Positions 12,140-22,951 of a stretch of DNA of 64,000 nt are shown piece by piece (the first letter of the stretch is position 1; each line of letters opens with the position of its first letter). This DNA comes from Adiantum capillus-veneris (lineage: Eukaryota; Streptophyta; Polypodiopsida; Polypodiales; Pteridaceae): NCBI GenBank assembly GCA_014529385.2, contig CM043942.1:106130141-106194140 (forward strand), read 5' to 3'. The translations under genes were made by a program, and so were the position numbers. Below the pieces are notes generated by a model, which saw only the letters and a list, made by a program, of their open reading frames with translations, was not told where the DNA came from and ran no database searches.

Positions 12140-12973
12140 TTGGAAACTAAACGTAATCTAAGTACGACTGATCATCCAGAAACGGATGGTCAAACAGAAA
12201 GAGTTAATCAAGTGCTAGAGGATATGCTACAAGCCTACGTGAGCAAGAAGCAAACCAATTGGGAAGACTACTTACCTATATTGGAATTTGCTTATAATAG
12301 TTCAAAGCATGTGACTACAGGGTTTAGTCCATTTATGCTTTTGTATGGATTTCAACCTAGATCACCCGTTACGGTGGGGTTGGCTAAGGAGAAGATACAA
12401 CAAGCAAAGGATTTTCTCCAAGACCATTTTGACATGCTTCGAGTTGCTCGACAGAGTGTTAAGCAAGCTCAAGATCGAGATAAGAAGTACGCAGATAAGC
12501 ATCGACATCTTGCTCCTTTCAAAGAAGGAGACAAGGTTTTCCTCAAAGTTCCGGAGCATTCAAAAAGTCTGAAGACGGGAAAAGTTGCTAAACTTTCACC
12601 ACGCTATTGTGGACCGTTTACCATTCTCAAACGTATAGGTCAAGTGGCCTATAAGTTACCTCTTCCAGAGCACTCACGAGTTCATCATGTTTTTCATGTT
12701 AGCCGTTTACGAAAACAGCTAGGACAGAATGATAATGTCATTGACATAGGTGTGTTGGTTGCCCTTATCGCACCACCAAGCATTCCTCATGAGCCCAAAA
12801 ACATTTTGGATTCTCATGAGCTTCGCAACAGACATCATGTCAGACGACAGGTGTTGGTAAAATGGCTAGATAGACCTGAAGAAGGTTCTACATGGGAGAA
12901 TGTCTCCACACTTAAGAAACGTTTTCCTACGCTCGTTTTCGAGGACGAAAACGATTCTCCAAGGGGGGGGTAA
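12140..12973 (+). CDS. Integrase C-terminus with chromodomain (fragment of dead element)
   Basis: The 277-residue frame carries HPETDGQTERVNQ (end of the integrase core), WEDYLPILEFAYNSS, the GPY/F-type segment LSPRYCGPFTILKRIGQVAYKL, FHVSRLRKQLG and a C-terminal chromodomain (RRQVLVKWLDRPEEGSTWE). The chromodomain targets chromovirus integration to particular chromatin. The frame ends at a TAA (12971-12973) that abuts the polypurine tract, so the coding region runs right to the LTR. Intact locally, but it is only the tail of a disrupted polyprotein. Confidence 0.85.
   Translation: METKRNLSTTDHPETDGQTERVNQVLEDMLQAYVSKKQTNWEDYLPILEFAYNSSKHVTTGFSPFMLLYGFQPRSPVTVGLAKEKIQQAKDFLQDHFDMLRVARQSVKQAQDRDKKYADKHRHLAPFKEGDKVFLKVPEHSKSLKTGKVAKLSPRYCGPFTILKRIGQVAYKLPLPEHSRVHHVFHVSRLRKQLGQNDNVIDIGVLVALIAPPSIPHEPKNILDSHELRNRHHVRRQVLVKWLDRPEEGSTWENVSTLKKRFPTLVFEDENDSPRGG
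12958..12970 (+). promoter_or_regulatory. Polypurine tract of the chromovirus
   Basis: A run of A and eight G residues sits immediately before TAA and the TGTAAGG start of the 3' LTR. This is the usual position of the plus-strand primer site in LTR retrotransposons. Confidence 0.75.
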
Positions 12974-13380
12974 TGTAAGGACATGGGTCCTAAGGCAAGG
13001 CCACCGGCACGGCCGGACAGTGTGTACGCTAGGGGGAGGCTATAAGATAGCACGGTTGGGTGGAGACTAGCACACGTATTACCACCGCCCTTTCATATCT
13101 GTAGGAGAAAAGCCAAGCTATTTCATATACTAGGGGTCGTGATCTTGTAAGTATATCACAAGAAGGGAGAGGAAGATGCTAAAGCCCTCTAAGAATGGTG
13201 AATTGTCCTCTCATTGAGAAGGTAGATATGCTAGTGATGGTGAATTTATCGATCGAACTACCATGGATGTTGTTGCACCCAACTCATTGAACTTGTTGAT
13301 CGTATGCATTGTACGTGTGCTTGCATAAATGCACTTGCATCGCAAAGTGCCTCTTCATTCACTTTTGCAACTAAATTAGC
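12974..13380 (+). repeat. Probable 3' LTR start of the chromovirus, end undetermined
   Basis: Sequence starting TGTAAGGACATGGG directly after the polypurine tract should be the 3' LTR. The outer end cannot be placed because the 5' LTR is missing. The extent given is a guess that stops before the GA-rich tract at 13391. Confidence 0.5.
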
Positions 13381-13390
13381 CAAAGTTTGT

Positions 13391-14870
13391 TTGAGAGAGA
13401 GAGAGGGAGAGAGAGAGAGGAGGGGAGAAGATGAAAAGTCTAAATGTTGTAAAGTACAAGCCCAAGAGAGCTCAAAAATGTAGCCAACACCATGAAACTT
13501 TGCATCATCTCATTAGTACATTTCATTTTTGCTATATAGGAAACAATTGCTTTACCTATGTGCACTTAGATTTGTGAGGTTCTCTCCAAAATTGTATATG
13601 CCTTTTGGCTATTGTTGCATCTATTCAAAAGGGATTTGACTACAACTCCAAAAGAAAATTCTTTCTTAAAAATACAAAGTTCCTTTCAATGACATCTATA
13701 AAAGACTTGAAATTTAAAAATTCCTTTAATTCCTTCACACTATTTTTTTCATGTATGTGGAGGACATTTTCCTTTTCCTTAGGTGTCATGATTGTAAGTT
13801 GAAACATCCTTTTTGGAAGCTAAAAAATATGGAGTTACCCACAAATTTTTTTACCTTCAATTTCAATAAGATACAATCTAGAACCAAAGACAACAAACAC
13901 ACATTTCTCATATTGACTCCAACCTACCAAATAAACTCTATCAAGTCTACTTATTTCATAACTTCCCTAAAGTAGGCATTTCTTAACAACTTTTTTTTTG
14001 TGAAAAAATCCTCTCTCTCTACAAGCATTTTCTTTAATATTGTATTGAGAACCCCCCCCCCCCCCCCCCCCCCAAAACAACAACAAATCGCAAGCGCGTA
14101 CACACACACACACACACAAACACTTGCCCGAGCATCTACTATGGCTTTACTATCTATGACCACCAGTCATGCTTATGAGGAGGGAGCATAACCTTGGATA
14201 ATCAAGGAGTTAATATAAGAGTGTATGATTGAAGTTTCCTTGCATAATGCTAGAGGAGGACATTGATAGATAGATAATATTTTATTTGATGCTAAATGTT
14301 TCCTTTTTTTATTTATAGTTTTATATATATCTTGTTGGGTTTTGCTTGTTTTTATGATTGCTCGAAAAAGTTTGCTCAGAGTTTGAAATTCCCCTGTATC
14401 AATTTCTTGTTTTGTGATTATAGTTTATTTGTTGAGGGATGAAAGCCATAAAGAGCTTGTATAGATGAAAATTTACACGAAGAACCTAACACAACTATAT
14501 AACCATGTTTTTTGAGTAATTTAGATGGGTCCAAATTGGACGAGTAGCTAGAGTGCAGACTAAACGGTCACATAGTTTGAAAGCCAAACTAAGACACATT
14601 GAGGGTACATCTAGTTATCAACAGAAGTGGTTCCTTTGTATGTTGCCAATCACTATGCTACATGCTCTTTGAGTAGTTTTACTCAAGTAGATCATGTGAG
14701 ACCTAAATTTTATGTAAGATAGGGGTATGATAGTTTTTTGCATTGGTTATCGTATAAGCGTAGAAAGGGGGGTCATATTACCTAATATGAGTTGTATATA
14801 GGGGTTTTATCAAAGTTGTCCGCTCGCAGGTGGCGTCCCATTTTGTATATAGAGTGAATCCCCCGGGGCA
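13391..14870. other. Intergenic stretch with simple repeats
   Basis: Contains a GA-rich tract (13392-13420), a run of 22 C (14052-14073) and a CA repeat (14101-14118). The rest is AT-rich, without recognised coding or LTR structure. The plus-strand open frames at 13605-14191 are low-complexity chance frames. Confidence 0.5.
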
Positions 14871-15611
14871 TCTACAGACATGTCGTGCACAACACTCTGG
14901 AGCTCATCCATGAAAGATATCTACCTAGTCTCTCATTGACATGATTGTAATGTAATCGAGACTATGTTGTCTCGTACCTTAGATATGTCTAATGGAACAG
15001 AGAAGCCATATCTAGCTCTTCTCACAATCACAAGCAATCTGCAACGCATCTGGAAAGATTGCTTCAAAGCAGTACATGACAACCACAATCTACTAGTTTT
15101 CTTATCAAGATCAAACTCTATGCGATCTTAGGAAAATAATGCACATGTCATATAGCATAGAAGATGCACCACTCGACAATGAAAAGAATACATCTCTTGC
15201 ACCCTCTATGTCATATACTGATCCGTTAGCTAGATACACACGACAAAGGCTCCCACTAGCAAAAGTGCTAAACCACTCACGACATGATGTGACATGGAAT
15301 GTTGTATACTCATCTAACAGCCATTGAGAGATATTCTCATCTCTATCATACATAAAGCAAGAGGAATACGAGAGGCAAACGTGACATCATCATCATTTGT
15401 ATGTGAAGCCACCTCTCTAGTCTGTGTCAAAATTAGGATTGCAGCATGAATACATCTCCACTACTACCTCATACATTTGAACAACAGAATCTAATGTGCC
15501 CTTATATGTGACCACGATGCCAACAATGTATGTATCAACAAGAGCGAGACTGTCATCTCTCACAAATTGTCATTGTAACCTCTGATCTGTCACACATAAT
15601 TGATGTGATAT
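14870..15611 (-). pseudogene. Old copia-like protease/pre-integrase relic (left part of split element)
   Basis: On the minus strand the frame at 15111-15353 reads YDRDENISQWLLDEYTTFHVTSCREWFSTF then VYLANGSVYDIEGARDV. This follows the copia protease pattern W-LDSGATFHVTS...GNG-IEGVGDV, but the catalytic D-S-G-A is replaced by D-E-Y-T. Downstream (14950-15060) is a stretch like FSVPLDISKVRDNIVSITLQS, matching the GAG-pre-integrase region. Stops and shifts are frequent. The younger copia element at 15612-20718 interrupts it. The likely 5' end lies far right, at the LTR at 30766-30996. Confidence 0.55.
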
Positions 15612-15838
15612 TGTTGGAATTAGGGTTGCAGAGAAACGCACACAGCTTGGAGAAGACGAAGGAAGCTCAAGGCACACAATAGAGAGTGTGTTTCTTAGTA
15701 TGCAATGGAAAGATAGATAGCCCTAGAGTGATGTGCGTATATATAATGCACAGGGGAAAAAACCTCCTAAAGATGGAAAAAATGCCCCGGCGGTCCTAAT
15801 GTGTTCACACACATCACTACCACATGTATATGGTAACA
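15612..15838 (-). repeat. 3' LTR of the copia element
   Basis: 227 bp, starting TGTTGGAATTAGGG and ending GGTAACA in plus orientation. It pairs with 20493-20718. Differences are mainly substitutions plus a 1-bp length change near the A/G-rich run. Confidence 0.93.
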
Positions 15839-15849
15839 AATCCCCCCTG
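15839..15849 (-). promoter_or_regulatory. Polypurine tract of the copia element
   Basis: In element orientation the sequence CAGGGGGGATT lies directly before the 3' LTR (plus-strand AATCCCCCCTG), the expected plus-strand priming site. Confidence 0.8.
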
Positions 15850-15913
15850 CAGTGATGCGGTGAACGAGAGCTGGCACGTGAGTAAAGGGAAGTGCCATGC
15901 CCTGAGGACATGA

Positions 15914-16246
15914 TCAGTCCACAAAGGGGAGTAAGCCCAAAGCTATGAGGAAAGCTTCAAGCTTCTCACGAGACAATGCCTTTCTGAAAAGATCTGCAAG
16001 GTTTTCCTGTGTTGGCACATAAGCCAAGCTGATCTCTCCTGCTAAGAGCCTCTCCCTAACATAGTGGTAATGCACCCCAATGTGCTTTGTGCGAGCATGA
16101 AAAACTGTGTTCCTCGCAACTACCAATGCGCTATGACTGTCAGTGTAGATAGTGTTGGCAGTGTCCAACACCCAAATCAGCCATAAGGCGTCTGAGCCAT
16201 ACACACTAAACCGTAGCTGTGAAGACTGCCCTGTACTCAGCCTCAC
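15914..16246 (-). pseudogene. Copia RNase H C-terminal part
   Basis: 110 residues with TANTIYTDSHSALVVARN, FHARTKHIGVHYHYVRERL and YVPTQENLADLFRKAL, the conserved end of copia RNase H, including the catalytic D of TDS and the H of KHI. It is out of phase with the main RT frame; a frameshift lies near 16206-16246 within the conserved segment after SSCEAEYRA. The stop at 15914 is the natural end of the polyprotein. Confidence 0.88.
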
Positions 16247-17558
16247 AACTCGAAGTGGCCACAGTAGGTTGCTTCTTGCTCAACCATGATATACATGAAC
16301 TGCCAAGCATGAAACAAAAACAACTTGTGGACACTCGCATGTCAAAACAACCAGCCCAATCTGAGTCCGAAAAAGCATGTAAGTCTGGCGGCAACGATCC
16401 CCCCTTGGGATAAAACAAGCCAAGATGTAAAGTGCCACTAAGGTAGCGGAAAATCCTCTTGACAGCCTGCCAATGCTTAGACCCTAGGCTATGCATAAAT
16501 CTGCTGACCTGTGAGACTGCAAACTGAATATCCGGCCTCGTGTTCCATACATAAATGAGGCAGCCAACAGTAGTTTGGTGAAGAGTGAAATCAGCAGGAT
16601 CGCCAGCATCATGTAGACTCAACTTCAAACCTGTTTCCATGGGAGTGGCAATAGGTTTGCAATCCTCAAGTCCGAACATACATAGCAATGTCTCTATGTA
16701 ACTTTTCTGACACAAGGCAATATCACCATCACACTGCTTAAACTGTATACCCAAGTAATGATGCAACAGCCCCAAATCTTTCATCTTGAAATTAGCATTC
16801 AAATCAGCCTTAAATTCAACAATATGTCTCTCATTTGGTCCAATGATCAACAAATCATCAACATAAAGAACCACAATGATAAGTACATCACCCTCACGCT
16901 TTACATACAATGTGCTTTCTGTTGGACTGTTACGAAAGCCTTGTTTGACCAAATGAGTGTCAGCTTTCTCATACCAAGCACGAGGAGATTGCTTCAACCC
17001 ATACAAAGCCTTCTTACATCTGCACACTTTGTCCTCTTGTCCTTTTATGACAAAACCGCGAGGCTGCATTACATAAACTTTCGCAAATATGTCACCATTC
17101 AAGAAAGCAGTAACAATGTCTGATTGATGTACATCCCAACCAAAATGAGCTGCCAATGCACATAGAAAACGCACAGTAGTCATACGACAAGCGGGAGCAA
17201 AAGTCTCGTCATAATCTATGCCTTTTTGTTGTGCATAACCCTGTGCAACAAGTCGAGCCTTATGGCAATCAATCTCACCATCCGGCTTGCGTTTCAACTT
17301 GTAAACCCACTTTGTACCAATGGCCTTTTTGCCAGGAGGTAAATCACATAAAGTCCATGTGTCATTTTCTATGAGTGCATCATATTGTGATTGCATGGCA
17401 ACCATCATATTTTCCGAATTCTGTGCTTCATCAAAAGACAGAGGCAAAGCATAACAATCTGATGCATAAGATGCATGGGGAGAGCCTAAACGAGTACGAC
17501 TAGACAAAGGTGCATCCAATTTACTGTCACGCAAAGTGTGCACCAACCATTTTGGCAT
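16206..17558 (-). CDS. Copia reverse transcriptase and RNase H (large intact frame)
   Basis: A 450-residue frame with the full copia RT: NDTWTLCDLPPGKKAIGTKWVYKLK, KARLVAQGY, DYDETFAPACRM, QSDIVTAFLNGD, LYGLKQSPRAWY, and the catalytic LYVDDLLIIG. RNase H begins at FSDSDWAGC and includes SCEAEYRA. All catalytic acidic residues of RT are present. It is separated by frameshifts from integrase upstream (about 17560) and from the RNase H tail downstream. Confidence 0.92.
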   Translation of the reverse strand: MPKWLVHTLRDSKLDAPLSSRTRLGSPHASYASDCYALPLSFDEAQNSENMMVAMQSQYDALIENDTWTLCDLPPGKKAIGTKWVYKLKRKPDGEIDCHKARLVAQGYAQQKGIDYDETFAPACRMTTVRFLCALAAHFGWDVHQSDIVTAFLNGDIFAKVYVMQPRGFVIKGQEDKVCRCKKALYGLKQSPRAWYEKADTHLVKQGFRNSPTESTLYVKREGDVLIIVVLYVDDLLIIGPNERHIVEFKADLNANFKMKDLGLLHHYLGIQFKQCDGDIALCQKSYIETLLCMFGLEDCKPIATPMETGLKLSLHDAGDPADFTLHQTTVGCLIYVWNTRPDIQFAVSQVSRFMHSLGSKHWQAVKRIFRYLSGTLHLGLFYPKGGSLPPDLHAFSDSDWAGCFDMRVSTSCFCFMLGSSCISWLSKKQPTVATSSCEAEYRAVFTATV

Positions 17559-18046
17559 ATCTCTAGCCTGCTCATTTCAGCCCTTTCCTCATCAAGTACA
17601 TCATGTACATCTGCATCAGTAATAGGCTGATCTAGAACATTTCCAGAAACCCCCATAGGCAGTACATTTGCCACATAGGAACTTACATTCGTATTTCCAC
17701 GACTGAAAAGAGGCAACAAAGTATCATAAATGTCCTGTGAGCTTACATTACTGTCTCTAGTACATGACAGCAAGGGCTGAACAGAATCTTCCACAAACAC
17801 TACATCCTGAGAAACTAGAATACGTTTTGTTTGCGGATGATACAACCTGTAACCTTTGCTTTCAGCACTATAACCAACAAAAATACATTTGACAGCCTTA
17901 TCATCCAATTTTTTGAGCTGCACTTGTGGCACCAAAGCATATGCCAAATAGCCAAAAACACACATGTGCTCAATAGAAGGCTTTCTATCATGCCATGCTT
18001 CATATGGAGTAATAGATTGCAAAGATTTCGTAGGACACCTGTTAAG
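17486..18046 (-). pseudogene. Copia integrase C-terminal region
   Basis: Begins LNRCPTKSLQSITPYEAWHD just after an in-frame TAA (18047-18049), then FGYLAYALVPQ, LDDKAVKCIFVGYSAESKGYRLY and RILVSQDVVFVED, all standard in copia integrase after the catalytic core. The end of the frame overlaps the start of the RT frame in another phase, marking a 1-nt indel near 17550-17565. Confidence 0.85.
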
Positions 18047-18049
18047 TTA

Positions 18050-19117
18050 AAAAGTGGCACACATGATGGCCTCAAGCCAAAAAGAATGCGGAAAAGCTTG
18101 ACTTTTGACCATACATCGTGCCATTTCCGTCAGTGACCTGTTTTTCCTCTCAGCAACACCATTTTGCTGAGGTGTATAACGCACTGTACATTGGTGTTTT
18201 ATCCCATGACTAGCCAGAAATGCATTAAATTCATGAGACATATACTCCCCCCCTCGATCGGAACGGAGGGTGCCCATAATACATTTCGAGACATTTTCAG
18301 CCATAGCCAGAAATTGTTTGAAGCACATAAAAACTTCGGAATTCGCTTTAAGCGGAAATACCCATGCATGCCTGGAGTAATCATCAATGAAAGTCACGAA
18401 GTACAAGTAATTGCCCAAGGAAGGATTTTGCATGGGCCCACAAACATCACTATGCACAAGCTGCAACCTGCATGTGGCCCGAACTGAACCATCCTTTGGA
18501 AACTTAGAACGCTGCATCTTACCCAAAATACAGCCTTCCCAAACATGTTTGACAGGTGCTTCAAGAGGCGGCAAAGAAGCAACCATATCAGATTTCTGCA
18601 AACGTAGAAAACTGGCAAAATTAAGATGACCAAAACGTGCATGCCAAAGTTTTGCATCTGAAATAGCCCTTGAATCTGCAACAGCATTTGCAAAAATTTT
18701 TCCACACTTGTCATACAAAGTGAGCTTATACAGCCCATGGCACAAAAGCCCAGATGCAACAATTTCATCACCAAAACTGAGATCATGAACTGTACATCTG
18801 TCATCCACAAATTTGACTACAAGTCCAAGTCTAGCAAGTGCGGATACAGACAAGAGATTCTTCTTGATCCTAGGTACATAAAGTGCATCAACAAGTGTGA
18901 AGGAACTGCCATTAGCAGCAGTGAGCACAATCTTTCCAACTCCCTGAACTGGATAAGAGGCATTGTTGGCACAAGTGACTGAATTCCCATGAGGGACAGA
19001 CTCGAGAGAGGTAAACAATTCACGATGTGAGGTACTGTGCTTTGTAGCACCACTGTCGAAATACCACACATGTGAATCTGCAGCAACTGACAAGCATGTA
19101 TCATTGACAGCAGGATT
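18050..19117 (-). pseudogene. Copia protease and integrase core
   Basis: Starts with WYFDSGATKHSTSH, the D-S-G-A active site of copia protease, then VDALYVPRIKKNLLSV. The pre-integrase H-x-G-H motif is HARFGHLNF with the zinc-binding cysteine in EGCILGK. The integrase core holds D in HSDVCGP, D in FIDDYSRHAWVF and E in NGVAERKN (D-D-E). It is bounded by stops at 19118 (TAA) and 18047 (TAA), each likely a point mutation in an otherwise continuous frame. Confidence 0.88.
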
Positions 19118-20148
19118 TTAAGTGCACTTTGCACTAAAAGCCCATTCTGCATCAACATCAGCATTACAGTCTCCTTTTACAGAAGACTCAACAATGGCTG
19201 CATTTGTAGTAGAACCAACATTTGCAGTGGAACCACCCTCTTCCTTCTTAGCCTCTTTTGCCTTCAACTTAGGACACTGCTTGATCAAGTGATCATTAGC
19301 TTTACAATAATGGCAACGCATCTTCTTTTTTTCCTTATCACTAGAATTGCCAGACGAAGTGCTGCCAGCAGAAGCATTAGGAAGAGAAGTTTTGCCACTC
19401 GCAGCAGAACCATAAGAAGTGGCTGCATTATTGTTACCACCCTTTCTTTGAGAAGCAATAAAAGCCTATTCAACTGCACGCTGCCTAGTCCTGTTTTTCC
19501 TGGAAAGTGACTCTTGCAACAGCAATGTGCATAATGCATCAAACTTGACAACTTCAGGATTTCCTTGGGTCATAAGTCTCCAAGTACTAGTAAAAGTCTG
19601 GTAAGAATCTGGTAAGGCATCAAGAACAGTCTGCACAAGGGAACTGTCTGAAATGACTTCACCTATAGAAATAAGTTGCTCATTGATATCCTTGACACCA
19701 GCAAGAAAAGTGTCCATATCATCTTCCTCATAATCTTTGACTCCAGCTCTTTACGCAGCAAAGCAATTTTAGCCTCATTGCGACTTGCATAAAGAGCAGC
19801 CAAAATATCCCAAGCCTGTTTTGCAGATTTTGCTGAACGGATGTGAGGAACAATGGTGCGCTTCACAGAAAACGCAATCAATGCATGAGCCTGCGCATCC
19901 TTTACATCCCAACGAGCTTGTTCTACCGTAGACAAAACAACTCTAACAACAGCAAGACTTGCAACATCCTCAACATCGCCTACATCCTCAGAACCAGGAC
20001 ATACATCAATGCCCTGCACAATGTTCCAGACGCCCTTTGACACAAGAACATGTTGCATCATATAAGCCCACATAGGGTAATTGTCCCCATCCAACCTGAC
20101 CTCAGCAGCAAACATCTTGAATACATCTGTGTTGTTGTTGTCAGCCAT
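19118..20148 (-). pseudogene. Copia gag with CCHC zinc knuckle
   Basis: The likely start is the ATG at 20146-20148 (MADNNNTDVFKMFAAE), followed by LDGDNYPMWAYMMQHVL, a classic copia gag start. A frameshift near 19735-19745 separates KELESK from DYEEDDMDTFLAG. A TAG at 19466-19468 interrupts before AFIASQRKGG. The nucleic-acid-binding knuckle is CHYCKANDHLIKQCP at about 19280-19320. Gag would form the particle that packages element RNA. Confidence 0.88.
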
Positions 20149-20478
20149 GTTGCACCTGATGTGAAAACTGCCCGAAAATAAGAGAAACGGAGCGGGAACA
20201 ACCTGTGCTATATAGCACAAACCGTAGAAGACTATAAGGCACCTGTTATGCAGAAAACAGCACTGACAGAAAATTCTGCACAAAATGACAAAATAGCCTG
20301 TGCAGTGGAAACGGAGGCCGAAATGAGCCCAAATCAAAATTCTGAGCAGATCAAGCTCTACCAGCTTGCCCAAAATATTTGTCGACCTGCGAAAGCTTGC
20401 CAAAGCTCACTGAAATCGGAGAAAGTGAGCAGGCGTGTGCTGGAGTAGCTGGCGACTAAGCCCGGGAGGACGTGACCT

Positions 20479-20490
20479 GCTCTGATACCA
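20479..20490 (-). promoter_or_regulatory. Primer binding site (initiator tRNA-Met) of the copia element
   Basis: In element orientation the sequence TGGTATCAGAGC lies two bases inside the 5' LTR. It is complementary to the 3' end of plant initiator tRNA-Met, the usual primer of plant copia elements. Confidence 0.93.
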
Positions 20491-20492
20491 AT

Positions 20493-20718
20493 TGTTGGAA
20501 TTAGGGTTGCAGAGAAACGCACACAGCTTGGAGAAGACGAAGGAAGCTCAAGGCACACAATAGAGAGTGTGTTTCTTAGTATGCAATGGAAAGATAGATA
20601 GCCCTAGAGTGATGGGCGTATATATAATGCATGGGGGGAAAACCTCCTAAAGAGGGAAAAAATGCCCCGGCGGTCCTAATGTGTTCACACACATCACTAC
20701 CACGTGTATATGGTAACA
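20493..20718 (-). repeat. 5' LTR of the copia element
   Basis: 226 bp, TGTTGGAATT to GGTAACA in plus orientation, the partner of 15612-15838. It should contain the promoter driving the minus-strand transcript. A TATATATAA stretch is visible at about 20618-20626. Confidence 0.92.
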
Positions 20719-20871
20719 CATATAAGTGAAGAAAAATGCATATGTGTCAAAGTGGGAAATTACTCAACCCCTACACTAATCAAACATAAAATTGCATCAA
20801 TACCATGCTTGTATATGCAATTTCTAGCTCAATTAAGCTCTACCATAGAATGTACAAAAGTAGTGTCCAAT
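20719..20871. other. Short piece of the older element between two insertions
   Basis: 150 bp lie between the copia element and the CACTA element. By position it is part of the old copia-like element that both disrupted. Its last three bases, AAT (20869-20871), are the left target duplication of the CACTA insertion. Confidence 0.55.
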
Positions 20872-20883
20872 CACTACAAGAGG
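20872..20883 (+). repeat. Left terminal inverted repeat of the CACTA element
   Basis: CACTACAAGAGG, perfectly complementary to the right end at 28827-28838. Identity ends after 12 bases. Confidence 0.93.
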
Positions 20884-20894
20884 TTGTGTGCTCT

Positions 20895-21116
20895 TGTGAC
20901 GCTGTTAGCGACGGAAATACACTGGGTTTTTATAACCCCCGGCATCGCTAAAACCGTCGCTAATAGCGTCGCTACGAGAGCGTCGCTATAACCGTCGCTT
21001 TATGCGTCGCTATACGCGTCGCTATATAGCGACGCATATAGCGACGTTTAAACAGAAGTCTATAACGACGCTCATAGCGACGCTACAAAGCCATAAATAG
21101 CGACGGTTATAGCGAC
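20895..21116. repeat. Left subterminal repeat block (AGCGACGC units)
   Basis: About 14 copies of an 8-bp motif, AGCGACGC or GCGTCGCT, in both orientations. Several are arranged as palindromes, for example around 21020-21045. In En/Spm such subterminal repeats bind the second transposon protein (TnpA). By analogy this block is the DNA-binding and end-pairing region. Confidence 0.85.
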
Positions 21117-21498
21117 GCCCGAGAGATTTTTTTTTTGGTGACAGGGCATTGAATGCCCTGCCACCCATCAACCATATTGTACTTGATTCACTTTTTAAAA
21201 AAAGTGCAAGGGTAGATAATAGACCCAAAATAGTCACCCACAAGACGCATTGTTTGCAAAATTGACAAGCGTAAAATTGACAATTGTACACATCATAGGC
21301 AAAATGAATTGATTGGCAAATGTAATAATGACAATTGTACAACATCATAGGCATAAAGAATTGATTGGCAAAATGAACTGCGGTGACAAATGTAATAATA
21401 TACATGGTTCAAAAAGACGTATAAAATCCGTCTCATGATACATAAGCTATGAGAAACCCTAAACTAATGCTATCTAGCTACGGCTAAACTGACGTCGT

Positions 21499-22679
21499 CT
21501 AGTCAGATGTCTCATCGCGTCCAAGCGGCGTATCTGTCGGATTCTGCAAAAAAAAGACAATAAGACAGCTTTCAGTAAGTATAAACATATAACGACATTT
21601 ATAAAACAATACAAAAAATAGAAAAGAGTAAACCCTAATACTAACCATGCCGCCGCGAGAACTGAGAATGTCCATCAGGGCGTTTAAGCCCTTCCAGCCT
21701 GCGTACTCGCGCTCGTACGGTGTGGGATCACGTCCTGTCATCAACCACTGTCAAAACATACAAAGATTTCATTATGTTAGAATTAAAAAACTCATAAACC
21801 CTAAACTATCAAACATAAAAGAGCAATGCAAAAACACTTACAAAATCGGTTTCAAATGATGCCCATCCACCGCTCCCCAAGTGGTGCGAGCTCCCTGCCT
21901 CTACTCGCGCTCTAGCTGCATCCTTTTGTTGCTTCCACTTGTCGGGATTCTCGCGCGCTGCTTTCTTCGCATTCTTCCAATCTTCTTTGGCCAGCCAATC
22001 TGGCCTGTTCCACCCATGCTTGATTGCTTTTTGCACTTCGGAACGCTTGTGTTTGCAGTATTCGCGCATTCGAATCTTCATCAGGTCTTCATTGAAGCGC
22101 TGATCCCGTGTTGGAACGGGAAACTCATCATGAAGTATGCTAATGACTCTGTTTTTTAAATCACTTGGTACTTCACTCCATTTGTTTAGTATGTAGTGTC
22201 TAAACAGCTGAGAGCAAAGACCACGCATGCGCGAGATCACCTTCTTGCCGTCATCATCCATGATGATGCCGCCGCTGAAGTCGACGGAGTAAGGCAAGCC
22301 CTCTGGCCGGTGACGCGTGAACCTGGGTGTCCCAGCAGGGGTCTCTAGCGGCGTGTCGATGGGGGTACGGACGGCAGGTGTCTCCACCGGCGTCTGGACC
22401 TCGAAGCGAGGAGTGTCGAGCGGGGTGGCTCCTGGCGGAGTAGGTAGAGGTGTGAAAATCCCCACAACAACCGCCACCGCCACCACTAGAGCGCCGGTGT
22501 CTAAACGAGTGTGAAGCTCGTCTCGTCGATGCCGAAGCTTCGGAGCGCGCCGAATGCTCCGAAAGAGAGGGAGATGCGGATGGAGTAGGAACGCGCGATG
22601 ATGCGCCAGAGCGATGACGCTCCACGTACCACTGTCTCTGCTGTGGCGACAAAGAAGAAAGAAACTCCTCATCATCCAT
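21499..22679 (-). CDS. Ptta/En/Spm-type second transposon protein (TnpA-like), spliced, frameshifted
   Basis: Three exons can be read on the minus strand: 22679-21842, 21747-21646 and 21543-21499, all with GT-AG borders (donors GTAAGT and GTTAGT, acceptors GACAG and TGCAG). The start MDDEEFLSSLSPQQRQWY follows an apparent acceptor (GCAG at 22681-22684), implying a leader intron. A serine-rich region is followed by a proline/threonine-rich segment with TP repeats, then NKWSEVPSDLKNRVISILHD and RPDWLAKEDWKNAKK. These match the plant Ptta/En/Spm family, and the C-terminus is TPYEREYAGWKG. The first exon changes frame near 22455-22480, in a GGT/GGC glycine tract, so it is probably disabled there. 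Confidence 0.82.
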
Positions 22680-22951
22680 ACCTGCATTAAACACACGAAT
22701 ATTTAAACTTAATATTGAATGAATAGAGTAAACAATGACGCAAAGACCATTAAATACAATGACGTAATGACGCATATAAATAGAATGACGCAATGAATTG
22801 AGTGATAGAAGAGGCAAGTCGAAAACTCAGAATTTTCAATCAAAAGATGTGAGCGTGAGTAGAAAAGAGCGTTATACACCATGGAAGGTACTTAGAGAGC
22901 CAGAGCTTTTACAACACGGAGCAAAATTGTTCAAATACAATATTTGTGGCT

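Larger units (their letters stand above)
8690..12976 (+). mobile_element. 5'-truncated Ty3/gypsy chromovirus
   Basis: The order gag C-terminus, protease, reverse transcriptase, RNase H, integrase, chromodomain, polypurine tract and LTR start is visible on the plus strand. The 5' LTR, primer site and most of gag are missing; the element begins inside gag near 8700. At least three frameshifts and several stops disable it, including one in the reverse-transcriptase catalytic motif. The terminal domain and integrase tail closely resemble the fragment at 33340-34194, so both belong to one family. Confidence 0.85.
15612..20718 (-). mobile_element. Ty1/copia retrotransposon, complete but mutated
   Basis: Two LTRs (15612-15838 and 20493-20718) flank a minus-strand gag-protease-integrase-RT-RNase H region, the copia gene order. 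LTRs begin TG and end CA. The primer site matches initiator tRNA-Met, and a polypurine tract adjoins the left LTR. Flanking 5-bp sequences GATAT (15607-15611) and CATAT (20719-20723) look like a target duplication with one mismatch. The LTRs differ at roughly seven positions in 227, so the insertion is moderately young. The polyprotein carries at least three frameshifts and three stops, so this copy is non-autonomous now. Confidence 0.93.

Noticed and set aside
16758-17123. 121-codon plus-strand frame
   Set aside because: It lies opposite the well-supported copia reverse transcriptase and has no domain.
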